The notes below the pieces were generated by a model. That model ran no database searches. It saw only the letters and a list, made by a program, of their open reading frames with translations, and had not been told where the DNA came from. 64,000 bases of DNA, from assembly GCF_019931575.1 (NCBI RefSeq), contig NZ_CP082923.1:5109282-5173281 (forward strand), in the 5' to 3' direction. The stretch comes from Caulobacter segnis (lineage in GTDB: Bacteria > Pseudomonadota > Alphaproteobacteria > Caulobacterales > Caulobacteraceae). Both the position numbers and the translations under genes were made by a program. Below, one piece after another: positions 42,603 to 51,507 of the stretch; positions within the stretch are counted from its first letter, which is position 1, and every line of letters begins with the position of its first letter.

Positions 42603-44605
42603 GCGAAAGCCTTGGCGATATGGGCGACCGATCGGGTCACCATCTGGACGTGGTTTGGATGCTTCCACATGGGATGACCCTCGGTCGGCATCTCGATGTA
42701 CTCGACCTGCCGTCCGGCGGACTTGAGCGCGCGTTGCATCCGCCGGGACTGCTCAACGCCGACGATGCCGTCCAGCGCCCCGTGCTGTAGCAGAACCGGG
42801 GCCCGGATGGCCTGCGCCTGCAAGGCCGGTGAGGCGGTGGCGAGCAGTTTCCGATCCTTGGCCGGATCGCCCATCTGCTCCTTCCAATAGGCGTAGGTCA
42901 ACGAGTCCGCGCCCTCCATCTCGCGCACCATCGCCAGGCTTTCGAACAGATCGGAGTCCCCGGCGATCGAGACGACCGCCCTGTACCGTTCGGGGGTTTT
43001 CACCGCGCCCATCAGAGCCGCGTAGCCACCGTAGCTGATGCCGCAAATCGCGATGCGGGCCTGGTCGATGTTGGTGCGCTCGATCGCCGCCGCCAGGGCG
43101 TCTTCGACATCGTTCTGCATCAGATCGCCCCAGTGAGCGAGGCCACCGCGGGCGAAGGCGCGGCCATACCCCGCCGATCCCCGGAAGTTCACCTGCAGGA
43201 CGCTCCAGCCCTGGGCGCAAAACGCCTGGACCATGGAGTCGAAACGATAGGCGTCGCGAGCCTCGGGACCGCCATGGGGCATGACCACCAGTGGCGTCGG
43301 CGCATCGCCCGAGCCGGGAGGCAGGCTCAGATAGGCGGTGATCGGCAGGCTGTCGCGCGCGCGGACCTTCAGGATGTCCATGCGCGCCAGCCTGCCCTGG
43401 GTCAGGTTGGGTCGATCGACGGCGAGGGGCTCGAGCTTGGCGGCGCGGCGGTCATAGAACCAGTATGACAGGACATGGCGGGGGCCGCTGACCAGGAAGA
43501 CCAGGCGCGTCTTGTCGGTGTTGAAGTCGACCAGGCTCAGGTTGCACTCGTTGCCGAAATAGGCGCGGACGCCGCGATAGTGCTTCGCGAGATCGGGATC
43601 GACGAAATCGTAGACCACGCGATCCTCGACCCAGCGGGTGGCGACCAGGCGACCCTCGGCGTCGGTTACGCAGCCGGTGACGTCGAAATCGGGCCGCGCG
43701 CCGATGGGAGCGCCGATGCCGAAGGTCCGCACGTCGAAGGTCCGAATCGAGGCCTTGTCCTCGGTCTCCGTGCCGGCGATCGAGGCGTACAGGACGCCCG
43801 GCTTGTCGCTGACCGACAGGAAATCCATGCCGTCCAGCTTGTCGAACTCGTCCCGGCGGAACTTCCGGAAGAATTTCCAGGCGGTTTCGCCAGGGGCGCG
43901 GGCATAGACCGACACCGAGGATCCGGTGGAGTCCAGCCGAAGAACAGGGACACCGTCCTGGGTCAGCCAGCTGTCGGTGCTGAAGGCGCCCATTTCCTGC
44001 AAGATCGCTTCACCCGTGACGATGTTCACCCGGTAAAGCGCATAGGCGCCGTGCTGGCTGTTCCAGGCCTGCATCAGGATGCAGTTGGGATCGCTGCTCT
44101 TAAGGTCGACGACCGAGCCGAGATTGCGACGGGTGTTCAGCGCGTAGGTCTGGTTCGCGAACAGCAGGGCCAGGTTCTGGCCGGAGCGATCCATCGAGAT
44201 GATCCGACGGGTGATCTGGGTGAGGACGTCGCCTTTCCAGGGCCGGCCGGCCACCTTGCCCTTGGCGTCCTTGTCCAGCAGCACCCAGACCAGCAGGCGC
44301 TCGTTGTTCACCCAGGCGATCTTCTCGACCTCGCAGTCGCCGATAGCGACCTGGGTTGGCGGCGCGTTCAGCTTGTCGGCGTCGGAGAGTGTGACGAAGG
44401 CGTTGCGGCCGCCATTGGAACGGTCCATGCGCAACACCGCGAGACGGCCGCCGTCCGGGGTGATCGCCGCGTCCAGCGCCGTGGGGCGGGCCAGAAGCTC
44501 TTCCAGCGAGGGTGGGCCCGCCGGCGTCGCCGCGAGGGTCGAATGCGTCAACGCCGTCAAAGGCGCGGCGATGGCGCTCGCGAGGAGCCCGCGTCGCGAA
44601 AACAT
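42599..44605 (-). CDS. Exported S9-family prolyl oligopeptidase
   Basis: 668 residues. Possible Tat signal (SRRGLLASAIAAPL) at the N-terminus, then a beta-propeller region and a C-terminal hydrolase with GISYGG nucleophile, DGIV aspartate and EGHPMW histidine. S9 peptidases cut after proline or act as acylaminoacyl peptidases. Start ATG 44605; an upstream in-frame ATG would disrupt the signal peptide. Confidence 0.87.
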   Translation of the reverse strand: MFSRRGLLASAIAAPLTALTHSTLAATPAGPPSLEELLARPTALDAAITPDGGRLAVLRMDRSNGGRNAFVTLSDADKLNAPPTQVAIGDCEVEKIAWVNNERLLVWVLLDKDAKGKVAGRPWKGDVLTQITRRIISMDRSGQNLALLFANQTYALNTRRNLGSVVDLKSSDPNCILMQAWNSQHGAYALYRVNIVTGEAILQEMGAFSTDSWLTQDGVPVLRLDSTGSSVSVYARAPGETAWKFFRKFRRDEFDKLDGMDFLSVSDKPGVLYASIAGTETEDKASIRTFDVRTFGIGAPIGARPDFDVTGCVTDAEGRLVATRWVEDRVVYDFVDPDLAKHYRGVRAYFGNECNLSLVDFNTDKTRLVFLVSGPRHVLSYWFYDRRAAKLEPLAVDRPNLTQGRLARMDILKVRARDSLPITAYLSLPPGSGDAPTPLVVMPHGGPEARDAYRFDSMVQAFCAQGWSVLQVNFRGSAGYGRAFARGGLAHWGDLMQNDVEDALAAAIERTNIDQARIAICGISYGGYAALMGAVKTPERYRAVVSIAGDSDLFESLAMVREMEGADSLTYAYWKEQMGDPAKDRKLLATASPALQAQAIRAPVLLQHGALDGIVGVEQSRRMQRALKSAGRQVEYIEMPTEGHPMWKHPNHVQMVTRSVAHIAKAFA

Positions 44606-44668
44606 GAAAACCCCCAACTCAACCGGGAGAAGCTGAGCGCGCTCCGCTCGCCCGGTCAAGCTCCCCGG

Positions 44669-45655
44669 CTACAGCATCGACGGGATCACGCGGTCCGGAG
44701 GCCGGTGGCCGTCCATGAAGGTCTTCACGTTGACGATGACCTTCTCACCCATGTCGATGCGGCCCTCGACCGTGGCCGAACCCATGTGGGGCAGCAGCAC
44801 GACATTGGGCAGCTTCAGGAGCTTGGGATTGATGGCCGGCTCGTGCTCGTAGACGTCGAGGCCCGCGCCCGCGATCTCGCCCTTGGCCAGCATGTTGGCA
44901 AGGGCCCCCTCGTCGATCACCTCGCCCCGGGCGGTGTTGACGATCACCGCGTGCGGTCGCAGCAGCTTCAGCCGGCGGGCCGACAGCAGGTGGTAGGTGG
45001 CCGGGGTGTGCGGGCAGTTGACCGAGATGAAGTCCATCCGGGCCAGCATCTGGTCCAGGCTTTCCCAGTAGGTGCAGCCCAGTTCCTCGGCGATGCGGGG
45101 ACTGACGGGCTTGCGGTTGTGATAGTGCACCTGCATGCCGAAGGCCTTGGCGCGGCGGGCCACGGCTTGGCCGATGCGGCCCATGCCGATGATGCCGATG
45201 CGCTTGCCCCACAGGCGGCGGCCCAGCATCCAGGTCGGCGACCAGCCATGGAAGCCGCCGGCCTTGACCACCTCGGCGCCTTCGACGATCCGGCGCGAGG
45301 CGGCCATGATCAGGGTCATGGTCAGGTCGGCGGTGTCTTCCGTCAGTACGCCGGGCGTGTTGGTGACGATGATGCCGCGGGCGTTGGCGGTGGCGACGTC
45401 GATATTGTCGACGCCGGCGCCGAAATTCGCGATCAGCTTGAGCCGATCGCCGGATCGCGACAGAAGGCGGGAGTCGATACGATCGGTGATCGTCGGCACC
45501 AGCACATCGGCGCGGCTCATGGCGTCGACCAGCTCATCGGCCGTCAAGGGCTTGTCGGAGACGTTCAGTTCGGTGTCGAACAGTTCGCACATCCGCGTCT
45601 CCACCGGATCGGGGAGTTTGCGGGTGACGATGACTTTGAGCTTGCGGGCGGCCAT
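44669..45655 (-). CDS. D-isomer-specific 2-hydroxyacid dehydrogenase
   Basis: 328 residues. NAD(P)-dependent reductase close to glyoxylate/hydroxypyruvate reductases. Nucleotide-binding GMGRIGQAVARRA, catalytic Arg in FGAGVDNIDV/NTARGEVID, Glu in the EHEP region and His in PHMGSAT. It would convert 2-ketoacids such as glyoxylate to hydroxyacids. 64 bp upstream of the peptidase start; it may be part of its transcript. Confidence 0.9.
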   Translation of the reverse strand: MAARKLKVIVTRKLPDPVETRMCELFDTELNVSDKPLTADELVDAMSRADVLVPTITDRIDSRLLSRSGDRLKLIANFGAGVDNIDVATANARGIIVTNTPGVLTEDTADLTMTLIMAASRRIVEGAEVVKAGGFHGWSPTWMLGRRLWGKRIGIIGMGRIGQAVARRAKAFGMQVHYHNRKPVSPRIAEELGCTYWESLDQMLARMDFISVNCPHTPATYHLLSARRLKLLRPHAVIVNTARGEVIDEGALANMLAKGEIAGAGLDVYEHEPAINPKLLKLPNVVLLPHMGSATVEGRIDMGEKVIVNVKTFMDGHRPPDRVIPSML

Positions 45656-45727
45656 GGGCGGTTTGAAAAGCTCTCACTGACGGGCGTTTGAAAGCTGTAG
45701 CAAAGGGGCCCGAGGGGGCCAAGCAAC

Positions 45728-46285
45728 ATGCCGTCGAAAACAGAACATCGTTCGTATCAAAAGGGTCTGACGCCCGCCCTGGTCGGAATTGTGTCCGGCC
45801 TGGCGGCGCTTTTGGGCCTGTGCGCCGGTCCGGCGGCGGCCGACGGACCCCGGATCACCCCGTCGGGCCTGGACGTGCCGCGCTACGTCTCGCTGAAATA
45901 CGCCGAGGTCAACGCGCGCAACGGTCCGGACGAGGCCCACCAGCTGCTGTGGATCTACCACGCCAAGGGCCTGCCGGTGCAGGTGGTGGCCGAAACCCGC
46001 GAGTGGCGGCGGATCTGCGATCCCGAGGGCGGACTGGCCTGGGTGCACAAGCGCACGACCGACGGTCGCCGCTCGGCCATGCGGGTGCAGGCCAGCAACC
46101 TGCCGCTGCTGAGCGCGCCCAAGGCGGACGCCAAGGTCAGCGCCTATCTGAAGGGTCGTTCGATCGCCAGTCTCGACAAGTGCGAGAAGGGCTGGTGCCG
46201 CCTGCGGGCCGACGGATCGTCCGGCTGGGCCCGGGAAGCCGACATCTGGGGCGCCGATCCGGCCGTCCAGTGCCGCAAGGGATAG
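45728..46285 (+). CDS. SH3-domain secreted protein
   Basis: 185 residues. An N-terminal hydrophobic segment (about residues 14-38) looks like a signal peptide or anchor, followed by one clear bacterial SH3 domain (VSLKYAEVNARNGPD and EKGWCRLRADGSSGWARE) and a second in the middle. Such domains bind cell wall or protein partners in the periplasm. The role is unknown; its neighbour downstream is fabA. Confidence 0.8.
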   Translation: MPSKTEHRSYQKGLTPALVGIVSGLAALLGLCAGPAAADGPRITPSGLDVPRYVSLKYAEVNARNGPDEAHQLLWIYHAKGLPVQVVAETREWRRICDPEGGLAWVHKRTTDGRRSAMRVQASNLPLLSAPKADAKVSAYLKGRSIASLDKCEKGWCRLRADGSSGWAREADIWGADPAVQCRKG

Positions 46286-46319
46286 TCAAGCTCCAGGAAC
46301 ATACGGGATCAGGGAAACG

Positions 46320-46349
46320 TTGAGACCTGACCCACCGCCGTGCTAGGGC
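46320..46349 (+). promoter_or_regulatory. Candidate fabA promoter
   Basis: TTGAGAC (46320-46326), 15 bases, GCTAGGGC (46342-46349), close to the Caulobacter sigma-73 type -35 TTGaCgS and -10 GCTANAWC. The -10 ends only 6 bp before the fabA ATG, which predicts a leaderless transcript. Confidence 0.45.
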
Positions 46350-46355
46350 GTCCCC

Positions 46356-46871
46356 ATGCAGAAGAACGCCTATACCTTCGAAGAACTCCTGGCCTGCGGT
46401 CGCGGCGAACTTTTCGGCCCGGGCAACGCCCAGCTGCCGGCCCCGCCGATGCTGATGTTCGACCGGATCGTCCGGATCGAGTCGGATGGCGGCAAGTACG
46501 GCAAGGGCTATGTCGAGGCCGAGTTCGACATCAATCCGGACCTGTGGTTCTTCGGCTGCCATTTCATCGGCGACCCCGTCATGCCCGGCTGCCTGGGCCT
46601 GGACGCCATGTGGCAGCTGGTCGGCTTCTTCCTGGGCTGGTCGGGCGCGCCCGGCCGGGGCCGCGCCCTGGGCGTCGGCGAGGTCAAGTTCACCGGCCAG
46701 GTCACCCCGGACGTCAAGAAAGTCGTCTACAAGATCGACCTGAAGCGGGTCATCATGCGCAAGCTGGTCATGGGAATCGGCGAGGGCGTGTTGGAAGCCG
46801 ATGGTAAGGTGATCTACGAAACCAAGGACCTGAAGGTCGGCCTGTTCACGGCCGAGCAGATGGCCTCTTGA
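46356..46871 (+). CDS. fabA: 3-hydroxydecanoyl-ACP dehydratase/isomerase FabA
   Basis: 171 residues. FabA dehydrates 3-hydroxydecanoyl-ACP and isomerises trans-2 to cis-3, the branch point to unsaturated fatty acids. Catalytic His69 in CHFIGDPVMPG and Asp83 in GLDAMWQL. Always paired with fabB, which follows after 87 bp. It is preceded by a strong-looking promoter with no room for a leader. Confidence 0.95.
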   Translation: MQKNAYTFEELLACGRGELFGPGNAQLPAPPMLMFDRIVRIESDGGKYGKGYVEAEFDINPDLWFFGCHFIGDPVMPGCLGLDAMWQLVGFFLGWSGAPGRGRALGVGEVKFTGQVTPDVKKVVYKIDLKRVIMRKLVMGIGEGVLEADGKVIYETKDLKVGLFTAEQMAS

Positions 46872-46958
46872 TCGGTTAGAAACAGAGATCCGTTGGACGA
46901 GACCGGCCGCTAGAGAGCCGGCCCCCTGATGGGTTGGGGGGAGAAGAGGATTAGAGAC

Positions 46959-48173
46959 ATGCGTCGCGTCGTCGTCACCGGACTGGGGATCGTCTCGTCC
47001 ATCGGCAACAACGCCAATGAAGTCCTGGCGTCGCTGCGTGAAGCCAAGTCCGGCGTGATCTTCGCGCCGGAATACGCCGAGCGCGGCTTCCGCTGCCAGG
47101 TTCATGCCGCGCCCCAGATCGAGTGGGAGAGCATGGTCGACCGCCGCGCGGCGCGTTTCCTCGCGCCTGGCACGGCCTATGCCCACATCGCCATGGAGCA
47201 GGCGATCGCCGATTCCGGCCTGGAAGAGGGCGAGATCTCCAACGAGCGCACCGGCCTGATCGTCGGTTCGGGCGGCCCGTCCACCCGCGTCATCGTCGAG
47301 GCCGCCGCCACGACGATGGAGAAGGGCCCCAAGCGCATCGGCCCGTTCGCCGTGCCCAAGGCCATGAGCTCGGGCCCGTCGGCGGTGCTATCGACCTGGT
47401 TCAAGATCCGCGGGATCAACTATTCGATCAGCTCGGCCTGCGCGACCAGCGCCCACTGCATCGGCGCGGGCGCCGAGCAGATCCAGATGGGCAAGCAGGA
47501 CATCGTCTTCGCCGGCGGCTGCGAGGAGCTGGATTGGACCCTGTCGAACCTGTTCGACGCCATGGGCGCCATGAGCACCAACTTCAACGACCGTCCGGCC
47601 GTGGCCAGCCGCGCCTACGACAAGAACCGCGACGGCTTCGTGATCGCCGGCGGCGCGGGGATCGTGGTCCTCGAGGAATACGAGCACGCCAAGGCGCGCG
47701 GGGCCAAGATCTACGGCGAGGTCGTGGGCTACGCGGCCAATTCCGACGGCTACGACATGGTCGCCCCGTCCGGCGAGGGCGCGGCGCGCTGCATGCGCAT
47801 CGCCATGGCCGAGGCCGGCGACCGCGCGATCGACTATCTGAACCCGCACGGCACCTCGACGCCGGTCGGCGACAGCAAGGAGATGGGCGCGGTGCGCGAG
47901 GTGTTCGGCGACAAGCCGCCGATGATCTCGTCGACCAAGTCCCTGACCGGCCACAGCCTGGGCGCGGCCGGCGCGCAGGAGGCCATCTACTCGATCCTGA
48001 TGCTCAACAACGGCTTCGCGGCCGAGAGCGCCCATATCGACGAGCTGGATCCCGAGTTCGCCGACCTGCCGATCCTGCGCCAGCGCGTCGACAAGCCGCT
48101 GAACACGGTGATGTCCAACAGCTTCGGCTTCGGCGGCACCAACGGCACGCTGATCTTCAGCCGCGTCGACTAG
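46959..48173 (+). CDS. fabB: Beta-ketoacyl-ACP synthase I FabB
   Basis: 404 residues. FabB elongates cis-3-decenoyl-ACP. Catalytic Cys in SSACATSAHC, and the two histidines in HGTSTPVGDS and KSLTGHSLGAAG. It starts at ATG 46959 after a GAGAAGAGG ribosome-binding site; a start 30 bp upstream is in frame but would precede the family N-terminus MRRVVVTGLG. In the fabA-fabB-(OGT)-fabI gene group. Confidence 0.95.
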   Translation: MRRVVVTGLGIVSSIGNNANEVLASLREAKSGVIFAPEYAERGFRCQVHAAPQIEWESMVDRRAARFLAPGTAYAHIAMEQAIADSGLEEGEISNERTGLIVGSGGPSTRVIVEAAATTMEKGPKRIGPFAVPKAMSSGPSAVLSTWFKIRGINYSISSACATSAHCIGAGAEQIQMGKQDIVFAGGCEELDWTLSNLFDAMGAMSTNFNDRPAVASRAYDKNRDGFVIAGGAGIVVLEEYEHAKARGAKIYGEVVGYAANSDGYDMVAPSGEGAARCMRIAMAEAGDRAIDYLNPHGTSTPVGDSKEMGAVREVFGDKPPMISSTKSLTGHSLGAAGAQEAIYSILMLNNGFAAESAHIDELDPEFADLPILRQRVDKPLNTVMSNSFGFGGTNGTLIFSRVD

Positions 48174-48189
48174 CGGTCGGGCGGGCGCC

Positions 48190-49992
48190 TTGACGACCGC
48201 CCGCGAGGCCTTCGATCTCTACAGGACCGGCCGATTGGCGCAGGCCGTCGCCCTCTGCGAGCGGCTGGTCGTCGAGACGCCCGGTGTCGAGGCCTGGCAT
48301 CTGCTGGGCGTGTCGCGTCTGGGCCTGGGCCAGGCGGAAGCGGCGCTGGCGGCGCTGGACGCAGGCTTGGCGCTGGATGCTGAGCGACCTGGCTTACTGT
48401 CGGCGCGAGCCCTGGCCCTGACGGCGCTCGGGCGGGACGAGGCGGCGGTGGCCGCGGCGCGCGTCGCCCTGGCGGCCGACCCCGGCAACCCGCCCGTTCT
48501 CAACGCCCTGGCCTTGTCCCTCCAGAGGCTGGGCGGCTTCGAGGAAGCGCTGGCGGCGCTCGACCGCGCCGTGGCGGCCGCGCCGCGCGAGGCGAGCACG
48601 CTGGCCAACCGCGCGGCGCTGAAGTCGCTGCTGAACCGGCCAGCCGAGGCGGCGCGAGACCTGGAAGCCATTCTGGATCTCGATCCCCTCTATCCCCGCG
48701 TTTCAGGCGACCTGATGTGGGCCCGCCGCCAAACCTGCGACTGGCGCGAGGACGCGGCCCTGGACATGCTGGTCAAGGCGGACCTGAAGCTGGGCCGTCT
48801 GGCGGTCTCGCCGTTCGCGGCCCTGGCGATGTTCGACGAGCCGGCCCTGCACCGCCGTTGCGCCGAACTGGCCGCGCCGTCCGCCGTTCCGTCGCCGGCA
48901 TGGCCGGTTCGACCACAGGGCGAACGGATCCGCTTGGCCTATCTGTCGTCCGACCTGCACGAGCACGCCACGGCCCGACTGCTGGCCGGAGTGCTGGAGG
49001 CGCACGACCGCGCCCGGTTCGAGATCCTCGCGGTGTCGTACGGCCCGGATACGGGCGGTCCGATGCGCGATCGCCTGAAGGCCGCCTGCGAGCACTGGAT
49101 CGAGGCGCGGAGCCTGGGCGACGCGGAGATCGCCGGCCTGTGCCGGGCGCGGGGCGTCGACATCGCCGTCGACCTCAAGGGCTACACCCAGGACGGTCGG
49201 CCGGGGATCCTGGCCCACCGCGCCGCGCCGGTTCAGGTCAGCTGGCTGGGCTATCCGGGCACGCTGGGCGCTCACGCCGACATCGTCCTGGCCGACGTCG
49301 TGACCCTGCCGCCGGGCGCGGAGGGCTTCTGGTCCGAGGCGGTGGTCCGCCTGCCGCTCTACCAGCCCAACGACGCCCTCGCCGAGGTCCCGCAGGCGCC
49401 GGACAGGGCCGAGGCGGGCCTGCCCGAGGGCGCGTTCGTCTTCGGCTGTTTCAACAATCCCGCCAAGATCACGCCCGAGGTGTTCGCGACCTGGACGGCG
49501 ATCCTGAAGGCCGCGCCCGACAGCGTGCTGTGGCTCTACGCCGGCGCGCCGGGGGCGGCCGAGAACTTGCGCGCCCACGCCGCCGGCGCCGGGATCGCGC
49601 CCCACCGCCTGGTCTTCGCCCCGCCGGTTCCGCATGGGCGGCACCTGGCTCGCCACGCCCTGGCCGATCTGGTCCTCGACACCTGGCCCTACGGCGCCCA
49701 CACCACGGCCAGCGACGCGCTGCGTATGGGGATTCCAATACTGAGCCTTCCAGGCAAGAGTTTCGCCAGCCGGGTCGGCGCTAGCCTGCTGACGGCCCTG
49801 GGCCTGCCCGAGCTGATCGCGGGCAGCCGGACCGCCTATGTGGCCAAAGCCGTGGCCCTGGCCAGAGATCGCGCGGGCCTGATGGCGTTGAAAGCCCGCG
49901 TCCGCGCGGCGGTCGAGACGTCCGCCGTCTTCGATCCGGCCGCCTTCGCCCAATGCCTGGAGGCGGCGTTCGCGGACATGCCCAGACGCTGA
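48190..49992 (+). CDS. TPR-containing SPINDLY/OGT-type glycosyltransferase (GT41)
   Basis: 600 residues from TTG 48190. The N-terminal 165 residues form tetratricopeptide repeats (YRTGRLAQAVALCERLV and similar). The C-terminal 400 residues match the O-linked N-acetylglucosamine transferase catalytic region: LAYLSSDLHEHA, WLGYPGTLGA, VFGCFNNPAKITPEV (family CFNN motif) and SRVGASLLTALGLPEL. It starts 16 bp after fabB and is followed by fabI, so it is embedded in the fatty-acid gene group. The acceptor protein is unknown; bacterial members often modify flagellins or other surface proteins. Confidence 0.85.
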   Translation: MTTAREAFDLYRTGRLAQAVALCERLVVETPGVEAWHLLGVSRLGLGQAEAALAALDAGLALDAERPGLLSARALALTALGRDEAAVAAARVALAADPGNPPVLNALALSLQRLGGFEEALAALDRAVAAAPREASTLANRAALKSLLNRPAEAARDLEAILDLDPLYPRVSGDLMWARRQTCDWREDAALDMLVKADLKLGRLAVSPFAALAMFDEPALHRRCAELAAPSAVPSPAWPVRPQGERIRLAYLSSDLHEHATARLLAGVLEAHDRARFEILAVSYGPDTGGPMRDRLKAACEHWIEARSLGDAEIAGLCRARGVDIAVDLKGYTQDGRPGILAHRAAPVQVSWLGYPGTLGAHADIVLADVVTLPPGAEGFWSEAVVRLPLYQPNDALAEVPQAPDRAEAGLPEGAFVFGCFNNPAKITPEVFATWTAILKAAPDSVLWLYAGAPGAAENLRAHAAGAGIAPHRLVFAPPVPHGRHLARHALADLVLDTWPYGAHTTASDALRMGIPILSLPGKSFASRVGASLLTALGLPELIAGSRTAYVAKAVALARDRAGLMALKARVRAAVETSAVFDPAAFAQCLEAAFADMPRR

Positions 49993-50069
49993 AAGACGGC
50001 TGAAGGGTTCCGCGCGGCCCCCGCCCCTGCTAACCAGCGGTCAACGATTTGCGAAAGAGGGCCCGACAC

Positions 50070-50885
50070 ATGGCCGACGATTACGCGTTCCCCAAGGGCG
50101 AGCTGATGCGGGGCAAGAAGGGCCTCGTCATGGGCGTGGCCAACCACAACTCGATCGCCTGGGGCATCGCCAGCCAATTGGCCGCCCAGGGCGCCGAGAT
50201 GGCCTTCACCTATCAGGGCGAAGAACTGGAGCGCCGCGTGCGGCCGCTGGCCGAGAGCATCGGCGTCAAGACGCTCATCCCGGCCGACGTCACCGACGAC
50301 GCCTCGATGGACGCCGCCTTCGCCAAGATCGAGGAGGTGTTCGGCACGATCGACTTCGTCGTCCACTCGGTGGCCTTCGCCAACAAGAACGAGCTGAAGG
50401 GCTCGTTCGTGGACAACACGACCCGCGAGGGCTTCCTGCTGGCCATGAACATCTCGGCCTTCAGCTTCGTGGACGTGGCCAAGCGCGCCTCCAAGCTGAT
50501 GCCGAACGGCGGCTCGCTGATCACCATGACCTATCTGGGGTCGGAGCGGACCATCCCGAACTACAACACTATGGGCGTGGCCAAGGCGGCGCTGGAAGCC
50601 TCGACCCGCTACATCGCCCGCGACCTGGGCCCCAAGGGCATCCGCGCCAACGCCATCTCGGCCGGCGCCATGCGCACCCTGGCCCTGGCGGGCATCGCCG
50701 GCGGCCGAGGCATGATCGCCCAGGGCCGCGCGTTCTCGGCGATGAAGGAAGACACCTCGATGGAAGGCGTCGCCGGTTGCGCCCTGTGGCTGGCTTCGGA
50801 CCTGGGCAAGTCGACCACGGGCGAGGTCGTCCACGTCGACGCCGGATTCCACATGATGGGCATGCCGGACGCCGAGGAGGCGTAA
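50070..50885 (+). CDS. fabI: Enoyl-ACP reductase FabI
   Basis: 271 residues. Reduces trans-2-enoyl-ACP with NADH; the triclosan target. Nucleotide-binding MGVANHNSIAWG and the catalytic Tyr-Lys in NYNTMGVAKAALEAS. Start ATG 50070; a start 21 bp upstream is less typical. It is 77 bp after the glycosyltransferase, and possibly in the same operon or with its own promoter. Confidence 0.95.
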   Translation: MADDYAFPKGELMRGKKGLVMGVANHNSIAWGIASQLAAQGAEMAFTYQGEELERRVRPLAESIGVKTLIPADVTDDASMDAAFAKIEEVFGTIDFVVHSVAFANKNELKGSFVDNTTREGFLLAMNISAFSFVDVAKRASKLMPNGGSLITMTYLGSERTIPNYNTMGVAKAALEASTRYIARDLGPKGIRANAISAGAMRTLALAGIAGGRGMIAQGRAFSAMKEDTSMEGVAGCALWLASDLGKSTTGEVVHVDAGFHMMGMPDAEEA

Positions 50886-50898
50886 GCCTTCTTCGGGA

Positions 50899-51507
50899 CT
50901 AAGGGGCGTAGGCCCTCATGAACCTTTCGGCCGCCTCCCTCGCGAGGCGGCCGTACTGTTCCTGGGTCTTTTCGGACGGTAGGCGCAGCAGGGACCGCAG
51001 CTGGCTGTGGCCCATGACCATGCCCGAGAAGAACTCGGCGGCCTGCTCGAAATCCTCGACCTTCAGCCGGCCCAGCTCGGTCTCGGTCTGCAGGAAGGCG
51101 GCCAGTTGGCGGCGGGCGCTGAGCGGGCCGGCCTCGAAGACCTCCTTGGCCACGTCGGGCATCTCGCCCGCGCCCAGCATGATCACCCGCATCATCGAGT
51201 AGCTCTTGTTGGTGACCACCGTCTCCAGCATCGAGCGGGCGTAGGCCTCCAGCGTCTCGGTCGGATTGTCCACCGCCCCGGGCTCGCGCAGCGAGGCGGT
51301 GATGCTCTCAACCCGGCGGTTCATCAGGGCCCGCATCAGTTCGGCCTTGGAGCCGTAGTGATTGTAGACCGTCTGCTTGGACACCCCCGCGCGGCGGGCG
51401 ATCTCCTCCATCGGGGCGGCCAGGCCGCGCTGGCCGATCACCTCGACGGCGGCGTCGAGGATGGCTTCGGTCTTGGCGACGTCGATCTGTCCGGGAATGC
51501 GCGGCAT
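50899..51507 (-). CDS. TetR-family repressor of the emr-type efflux operon
   Basis: 202 residues. Helix-turn-helix IARRAGVSKQTVYNHYGSKAEL in the N-terminal 60 residues (cited as VSKQTVYNHYGSK), then a ligand-binding helical domain. It is the last gene of emrA-emrB-tetR, its ATG overlapping the emrB stop (TGATG), so it is likely an autoregulatory repressor. The palindrome in the emrA promoter at 54305-54320 is its most likely operator. Ligand unknown. Confidence 0.88.
   Translation of the reverse strand: MPRIPGQIDVAKTEAILDAAVEVIGQRGLAAPMEEIARRAGVSKQTVYNHYGSKAELMRALMNRRVESITASLREPGAVDNPTETLEAYARSMLETVVTNKSYSMMRVIMLGAGEMPDVAKEVFEAGPLSARRQLAAFLQTETELGRLKVEDFEQAAEFFSGMVMGHSQLRSLLRLPSEKTQEQYGRLAREAAERFMRAYAP

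Noticed and set aside
41054..42790. Overlapping plus-strand frame across the CoA-transferase gene
   Set aside because: Arginine/glycine/proline-rich shadow of the real frame with no motifs; it also crosses the convergent stop into the peptidase gene.
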